Part shown: in pieces, positions 4,970-8,868 of the stretch
How the letters are laid out: every line of letters starts with the position of its first letter
How positions within the stretch are numbered: position 1 is the first letter of the stretch
NCBI GenBank assembly: GCA_002710885.1
Contig: PAIW01000012.1
Location: 1-8,868 of the forward strand
DNA length: 8,868 nt
Direction: 5' to 3'
From: Chloroflexota bacterium
GTDB taxonomy: Bacteria; Chloroflexota; Dehalococcoidia; SAR202; UBA11138
The notes under the pieces: generated by a model
The model's input: the letters and a program-made list of their open reading frames with translations, nothing else
Told to the model about the DNA's origin: nothing
Database searches by the model: none
Position numbers and translations under genes: made by a program

Positions 4970-7521
4970 CTAGCCTGTTGAGGTTGTGCGCTTGACTGAG
5001 GAATCATGCTCCTCAATCCGCGGACTATTAGTCCCATGCGAACAGTCTTCCACGCCTCCTCCATTTCTTCTAGGTCATTTTTATTCGGTTCCTGGTGACC
5101 GTACATCGACGTAGCGAATTGAGAAGCTATTTTTCTCGATCCCACGGCGGCATTCGGCGACGCGAGACCAATTGCGGCAGCATGTTCCCAGGGGGTTTGG
5201 TGACGTTTACGGCCTACGCCGGCCAGCCAACCCAGTCGGCCCATCTTGGTGTATGTCTTCTCCACTGCGGTCATGCTCCCCAACCCGAAATTCCAGGCGA
5301 TTTGGGAGATTATGAATAGCACGATTAATGTGCCCAAAATAATGCCACCCGGCTTCAAGTAGGGCGTGACGTCGAAAGTGAATGCGTCGCCAAAGCCTTG
5401 TGAGACACCCGGATAGTCAGGCACCTGTTCGACGAAGGGATCAATTTCATCAGGGATATTGAAATCGTCAAGGTCGGCGTCAAGATCAGTATCAGACGAG
5501 GAGAAAGCAGCTCCACCACCAATTGCGCGCGCCTGAAGCGGCCAATTTGGAGTTGGCTCGAAGTCTATCCAGCCAAAGTCTGGGAAGTAAACCTGCACCC
5601 AACCGTGGCTGTCGGAATCTCTGACGAACCTCTGGTCTGAGTTCGCCGCGGCCTCGCCCGGAGCGTATCCGGCTGCAAGGCGCGCGGGGACACCGGCGGC
5701 CCGCAACAGCACGGCCATCGACGATCCAAAGTAGTCGGAATATCCGATCTTGGATTCAAATAGGAAATGGTCCACGCCGTCTGTGCCTCGAGGTGGAGCG
5801 TCAATATCCTGGGAATACACGAAACCCGATTCTCGCAGATAGTTTTGGACGGCCACTGCCTTGTCGTAGGGGTTGTCTGCGTTGGCGGTGACGGATTGCG
5901 CCAGGTCGCGCACTCTCTGCGGCAGCGTGGACGGCAGTTGAACGTAGTGGTCAGTTATGAAACTGCTGTAATCGGTGTCGGCTTCTTGCAGATCGTCGTC
6001 AGTCGCAATCGATACGAGTGACACCATGCTGTATGGTTGCGTTTCAGGAAGTTCATCTTTGAATTGCCATGCGACGAGGTCCGGCGCAATGGATGCCTTG
6101 CGTTGGAGTGTGAAAAATTCCACCCGTCCTTTGGCGCCTTCCTGGGTATCGACCAGCAAAAGATCGCTCGGAAGTAGGCCCGTGATGAGTCGGTTGGCAA
6201 CGCTCGCGTCCGGCAACCGCGTTTGAGTCCTGATTCGCGACGCAAATTCCTGAATGTCTTTCGGGTAATCTACATCGAAAGTGTTGTCGTTTACGTCAAT
6301 AACGAACTTTCTCGGGGCTAGCGATTCCGCAACTGCCGGTAGGCTTACCCAATCGAATCCTCCTCCGGTCAAAAACTTGTTGGTGTCAAAACCAAGCTGG
6401 ACGGTCTGGACGACGTCGGTGCGTTTGAGGCTATCCATAGTAGGAGGAGGCAGGATTCCAGGCCCGATGTCGATGCGCTCCGTTTCAGTTGCTATCCAAC
6501 CCTGAGACGTGTAGTAATTATACGCTTGGGAAAGCCAATATGAGGGGTATTCACTGTTGGTCCACGCAACGACCTCTCCACCGAACGATATTTTGCCCAT
6601 GAACGGCAGGGTCTTTCCGAAAAAGCGGCCTGATGTGTCCATTCTGGACGGAATTGTCGAGAATAGTCGAACGAATACATCCTCCATTGAGGAGACTGGC
6701 GTCCGCCCAGTTCTCCAAATGTCTACAACTGGCTGTGAAACGATGATTTTGAGGGGCAGGATCGCGGCAAACACGATCACTATGATGCTGAACCAAAGGG
6801 TCGCGTGGAGCGTCAACCACCCGCTGTTTGGAGTGAATCGGAAGCTGCGCTTGCGCCAAAATTCGTGCCGCTGTACGATGCTCATTCTCACGACGAGAAG
6901 CATGGCAATCAGGACGAATATAAAGAACCGGGACCCGAACCGTTCAGGCAAAAAACTCAGGTTGGTCAACATGGCAGTTCCGCCGAATACCACGGCGAAC
7001 CAGATGTTGTCGTATCTGAATATTAGAAATGAACTGAGAAATCCGAGCATCCAGGCAGCCGAGATGAGGATCAGTGAGAATGGCATCAGGTCCGTGCTTA
7101 TGCCGCCGTTATTTGCGGCGTCGTACCAGACATCAAGCCGCGTGAAAATCTCCCTTAAACCATCTGTTATCGAATCTTGATTCTCAGCCAATGATGCGGA
7201 TTGCCAGACGACGACGACGCCACCCAATACCACGCCGAAAGGCAGCATCAGGAACCAGGGCAGTCGCAATTTTGCGAATAACAAGCCTATGAGGGCTGAG
7301 ACAAATAATATCGTTGTCAAGCTGGGCGTCTCCACCCAGTCCCCGACGGTGACTGAGTCACCGATTATGAGGAGCAAGAATATGAGTATTGCGAACGTGG
7401 CCCAACCCTGGCTGGGATTGAATCTGCTATAGAACACACGTATCGGGTGCTTGGTGTTCGGCGTTGGTGGGTCCTGGTGTCGGCGACCGGTCATTAGTGA
7501 GGCAGCTTCTGAATTACTCAT
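4966..7521 (-). CDS. TgpA-like membrane transglutaminase-fold protein (triad Cys and Asp replaced)
   Basis: An 851-residue polytopic membrane protein. The N-terminal half (about 40-261) has six or seven hydrophobic segments, as in TgpA_N/DUF3488. A large extracytoplasmic part (about 262-725) contains the transglutaminase-core fold: GYSDYFGSSM at 593-602, GVPARLAAGY, SHGWVQVYF at 638-646 and WIDFEPTP at 651-658. One more membrane helix (about 726-747) leads to a cytoplasmic DUF4129-type tail with TPWEHAA at 776-782. Aligned by spacing with Pseudomonas TgpA (C404/H448/D464 as I recall), the triad here is S595, H639 and E655, so the nucleophile and the acid are both changed. A longer open frame extends upstream to 7791, but the start is ATG at 7521: it follows GGAGG by 7 bases and overlaps the DUF58 stop as ATGA. 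The cellular role is unknown; it probably works with the DUF58 and MoxR products. Confidence 0.9.
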   Translation of the reverse strand: MSNSEAASLMTGRRHQDPPTPNTKHPIRVFYSRFNPSQGWATFAILIFLLLIIGDSVTVGDWVETPSLTTILFVSALIGLLFAKLRLPWFLMLPFGVVLGGVVVVWQSASLAENQDSITDGLREIFTRLDVWYDAANNGGISTDLMPFSLILISAAWMLGFLSSFLIFRYDNIWFAVVFGGTAMLTNLSFLPERFGSRFFIFVLIAMLLVVRMSIVQRHEFWRKRSFRFTPNSGWLTLHATLWFSIIVIVFAAILPLKIIVSQPVVDIWRTGRTPVSSMEDVFVRLFSTIPSRMDTSGRFFGKTLPFMGKISFGGEVVAWTNSEYPSYWLSQAYNYYTSQGWIATETERIDIGPGILPPPTMDSLKRTDVVQTVQLGFDTNKFLTGGGFDWVSLPAVAESLAPRKFVIDVNDNTFDVDYPKDIQEFASRIRTQTRLPDASVANRLITGLLPSDLLLVDTQEGAKGRVEFFTLQRKASIAPDLVAWQFKDELPETQPYSMVSLVSIATDDDLQEADTDYSSFITDHYVQLPSTLPQRVRDLAQSVTANADNPYDKAVAVQNYLRESGFVYSQDIDAPPRGTDGVDHFLFESKIGYSDYFGSSMAVLLRAAGVPARLAAGYAPGEAAANSDQRFVRDSDSHGWVQVYFPDFGWIDFEPTPNWPLQARAIGGGAAFSSSDTDLDADLDDFNIPDEIDPFVEQVPDYPGVSQGFGDAFTFDVTPYLKPGGIILGTLIVLFIISQIAWNFGLGSMTAVEKTYTKMGRLGWLAGVGRKRHQTPWEHAAAIGLASPNAAVGSRKIASQFATSMYGHQEPNKNDLEEMEEAWKTVRMGLIVRGLRSMIPQSSAQPQQAR
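5440..5493 (-). other. Asp-rich acidic segment in the transglutaminase-like protein
   Basis: Residues 677-694 are dominated by Asp (DTDLDADLDD, then NIPDEIDPF), just after the transglutaminase fold and before the last membrane helix. It is probably an extracytoplasmic linker. The Asp spacing recalls calcium-binding linkers, but no defined calcium motif is complete, so binding is only a possibility. Confidence 0.4.
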
Positions 7522-8819
7522 GATGCCGCCTCCGCCGCCGCGCCAGGAATGGTGTAGGCGCTGCTCAAAGCTACCGGTATGTTGTCCCCCTGCCGAATTA
7601 GGTAAGGCGAGATGCCGATGTCGTATAGCTTCGGAATTACCGCCATCGAATCGAACATGCCTCCGAAACTTTGACTGTCCAACAATATCACGGCTACTCT
7701 CACGCGACGGCGAGACAACTCCCTCAGGGCAGAGACCCATTCCAGGTGATGAGATGACGTGATTACGACTAGCGAACTGTGGTATCCCCACAATTGTTCT
7801 TCCATTGGAAGAAGCTGTTCCAAGGGGATGTCTCCCTCGGCTTTGCTCATCGCCAAAAATTCCATAATCCGGTCGAATTGCCCGGCGCCGGTTTCCGCCG
7901 GAAGCATGTAACGTTGATCTCCGTAGGCGACAAGCCCTGCGGGCAATTGCGCGTCCAGATATTTGCTTGCCAGCGACGCCGCGACGGACACGGCGTATTC
8001 GTCAGTGCTTTCGTCCAACTCCCCTGCCTGCACGTCGCGGTGCAGGTCGACGAGTATCCAGACATCGCTGGACAGCCCCAGGTCAAACTCCTTGGACATC
8101 ATTTTCCCCAGGCGCGCGGTGCTATTCCAATGGATGCGGCTGATGCTGTCGCCGGAGGCGTATTCCCGCACGCTTGCGGCGTGGGGAGTCAGATCGTGGG
8201 AGCGCCGTCGGGATGAACTTTCGCCCGAGAGGTAAGCCGACGGTAGGGTGAAGCCGGGAATGTCGTGGGCCTGTGGATACACCAGGAGGGTGTCGGTGCC
8301 GCCAAACGTCCGGTCTCGTCGGAAAATGCCGAAGGCGTCGGTGTTCGAGACTCGGACAGGGCCCAGGGTATAGACGCCCCGCTTGCGCGCCGGAGCCGTG
8401 CTTAACCAAGACCTGAACCCCCTGGTAGAAAGGCTGATTGCTCGGCCATTGGTGTAACCGGGCATGTCGGTCAGGTCTTCGACCTCCAGGATCGGTTTAG
8501 GCAGACTGCCGCGGTTGCGGATAGTTATTCGTTCCTCCACCACATCACCGACCCGCACTCGTTTCGAACGTCGGTCTATCGTTACCTCCATCCCCCGGAG
8601 ATTGACCCAATTCCAGATGAACCCGAGAATCAGCGTCAGGCTCAGAAGGTATATCAACCTGAAAAATAGGCCGAACCCGGTTGCCATGCCCGTGAACAGG
8701 GTGATGGCGATGAGAACCAGTATCAGGTAAAACCTTTTGAGGAGGAATAACCTCGTTTCAAAAATTTGACTATCTCCTGGCTCGATCGGCTGCCTGAGCG
8801 CCGGGAACAGGGATTTCAC
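7518..8819 (-). CDS. DUF58 membrane protein of a MoxR-associated operon
   Basis: A protein of 433 residues as annotated from GTG at 8819. Two membrane helices lie near the N-terminus (about 30-49 and 52-72). Then comes a beta-rich region with RGVYTLGPV at 147-155 and DAFGIF at 161-166, and the DUF58 signature: REYASGD at 218-224, RIHW at 228-231 and ARLGKMMSKEF at 235-245. A von Willebrand-A-like tail follows (VWILVDLH around D258), but the classic DxSxS metal motif is absent. DUF58 proteins sit beside MoxR ATPases and are thought to work with them at the membrane; the exact role is not established. The GTG has no Shine-Dalgarno and overlaps the MoxR-like gene by 50 bases. An in-frame ATT at 8763-8765 has an ideally placed AGGAG and would give a protein 18 residues shorter that still includes both helices. 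The start is therefore uncertain, the family call is not. Confidence 0.92.
   Translation of the reverse strand: MKSLFPALRQPIEPGDSQIFETRLFLLKRFYLILVLIAITLFTGMATGFGLFFRLIYLLSLTLILGFIWNWVNLRGMEVTIDRRSKRVRVGDVVEERITIRNRGSLPKPILEVEDLTDMPGYTNGRAISLSTRGFRSWLSTAPARKRGVYTLGPVRVSNTDAFGIFRRDRTFGGTDTLLVYPQAHDIPGFTLPSAYLSGESSSRRRSHDLTPHAASVREYASGDSISRIHWNSTARLGKMMSKEFDLGLSSDVWILVDLHRDVQAGELDESTDEYAVSVAASLASKYLDAQLPAGLVAYGDQRYMLPAETGAGQFDRIMEFLAMSKAEGDIPLEQLLPMEEQLWGYHSSLVVITSSHHLEWVSALRELSRRRVRVAVILLDSQSFGGMFDSMAVIPKLYDIGISPYLIRQGDNIPVALSSAYTIPGAAAEAAS
7529..7533 (-). promoter_or_regulatory. Ribosome binding site deciding the transglutaminase start
   Basis: GGAGG on the minus strand lies 7 bases before the ATG at 7521, within the last codons of the DUF58 gene. 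It supports the ATGA-overlap start over the open upstream extension, whose predicted residues are compositionally unlike a leader and come from the DUF58 gene read in another frame. Confidence 0.85.
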
Positions 8820-8868
8820 TGACGATGTTGTCGATGATTTCGCTAGCCTTGATTCCGCGCATGCGCGC
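8770..8868 (-). CDS. C-terminal fragment of a probable MoxR-family AAA+ ATPase
   Basis: The last 32 codons of a gene that enters from the right edge, ending with TAG. The visible residues include GIKASEIIDNIVSEIPVP and a short Arg/Ala-rich tail. The pattern of a small residue, a Glu-containing helix 'xEIIDxIVxxIPVP' and a stop soon after is how MoxR ATPases end. The position directly before DUF58 and transglutaminase-like genes, where moxR is usually found, supports the call. The ATPase motifs lie outside the window, so the identity rests on a short tail and on context. It overlaps the annotated DUF58 GTG start by 50 bases, or ends just before the alternative ATT start. Confidence 0.65.
   Translation of the reverse strand, partial: ARMRGIKASEIIDNIVSEIPVPGAQAADRARR
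8774..8778 (-). promoter_or_regulatory. Shine-Dalgarno at the MoxR-DUF58 junction
   Basis: AGGAG on the minus strand lies immediately before the TAG stop (8772-8770) of the MoxR-like gene and 8 bases before an in-frame ATT of the DUF58 frame at 8765. No ATG, GTG or TTG in the DUF58 frame lies at a usable distance downstream; the first ATG is codon 45, inside the first membrane helix. Confidence 0.5.

Noticed and set aside
6557..7180. A 207-codon plus-strand open frame opposite the transglutaminase-like gene
   Set aside because: It is an antisense shadow: its composition reflects the complement of membrane-helix codons, and no Shine-Dalgarno or motif was seen.
7522..7791. N-terminal extension of the transglutaminase-like ORF by 90 codons
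   Set aside because: The region is the 3' part of the DUF58 gene in another frame. The ATG at 7521 has a good Shine-Dalgarno and the usual ATGA overlap, and the extension has no membrane or domain features.

Overview
The window looks like an ordinary chromosomal stretch from a free-living bacterium of moderately high GC, judged by eye. The best lineage guess is Chloroflexota, in the Dehalococcoidia/SAR202 part of the phylum. This rests mainly on the replicative polymerase, whose palm reads AVRGSAAASLVLYCLG where most DnaE proteins have GPGRGSAAGSLVAYA; as I recall, that variant is typical of Chloroflexota DnaE. No search was run, so the placement is inference.

Layout. Positions 1-185 hold the end of a plus-strand gene whose C-terminus resembles the small 'sunset' domain often found at the end of secreted thermonuclease-like proteins. 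A gap of about 270 bases follows, with a plausible extended -10 promoter and a possible 46-codon leader ORF. Positions 460-4098 encode a complete DnaE-type DNA polymerase III alpha subunit. A 75-residue DUF2007 protein (4095-4322) overlaps its stop by four bases. A strong intrinsic terminator (4362-4398) closes this rightward unit.

From the right edge, a leftward operon converges on that terminator. In transcription order it contains the tail of a probable MoxR-family AAA+ ATPase (8868-8770), a DUF58 membrane protein (about 8819-7518), a large polytopic transglutaminase-like protein of the TgpA type (7521-4966), and an Ogt/MGMT-type O6-alkylguanine DNA alkyltransferase (4969-4436). Every junction is overlapped or nearly so (ATGA, GTGA, or a Shine-Dalgarno inside the upstream gene), so the four genes are probably co-transcribed and translationally coupled. 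MoxR, DUF58 and transglutaminase genes recur together in many bacteria as a membrane-associated module of poorly known function. The DNA-repair gene at the end looks like a passenger or local addition.

The points most worth a second look are the transglutaminase triad, in which Ser replaces the nucleophilic Cys and Glu replaces Asp; the uncertain DUF58 start, where an ideal Shine-Dalgarno precedes an in-frame ATT; and the intact metal-ligand set of the DnaE PHP domain, which suggests built-in proofreading. I see no mobile element, CRISPR array, tRNA or rRNA, and nothing that amounts to a wholly new system.
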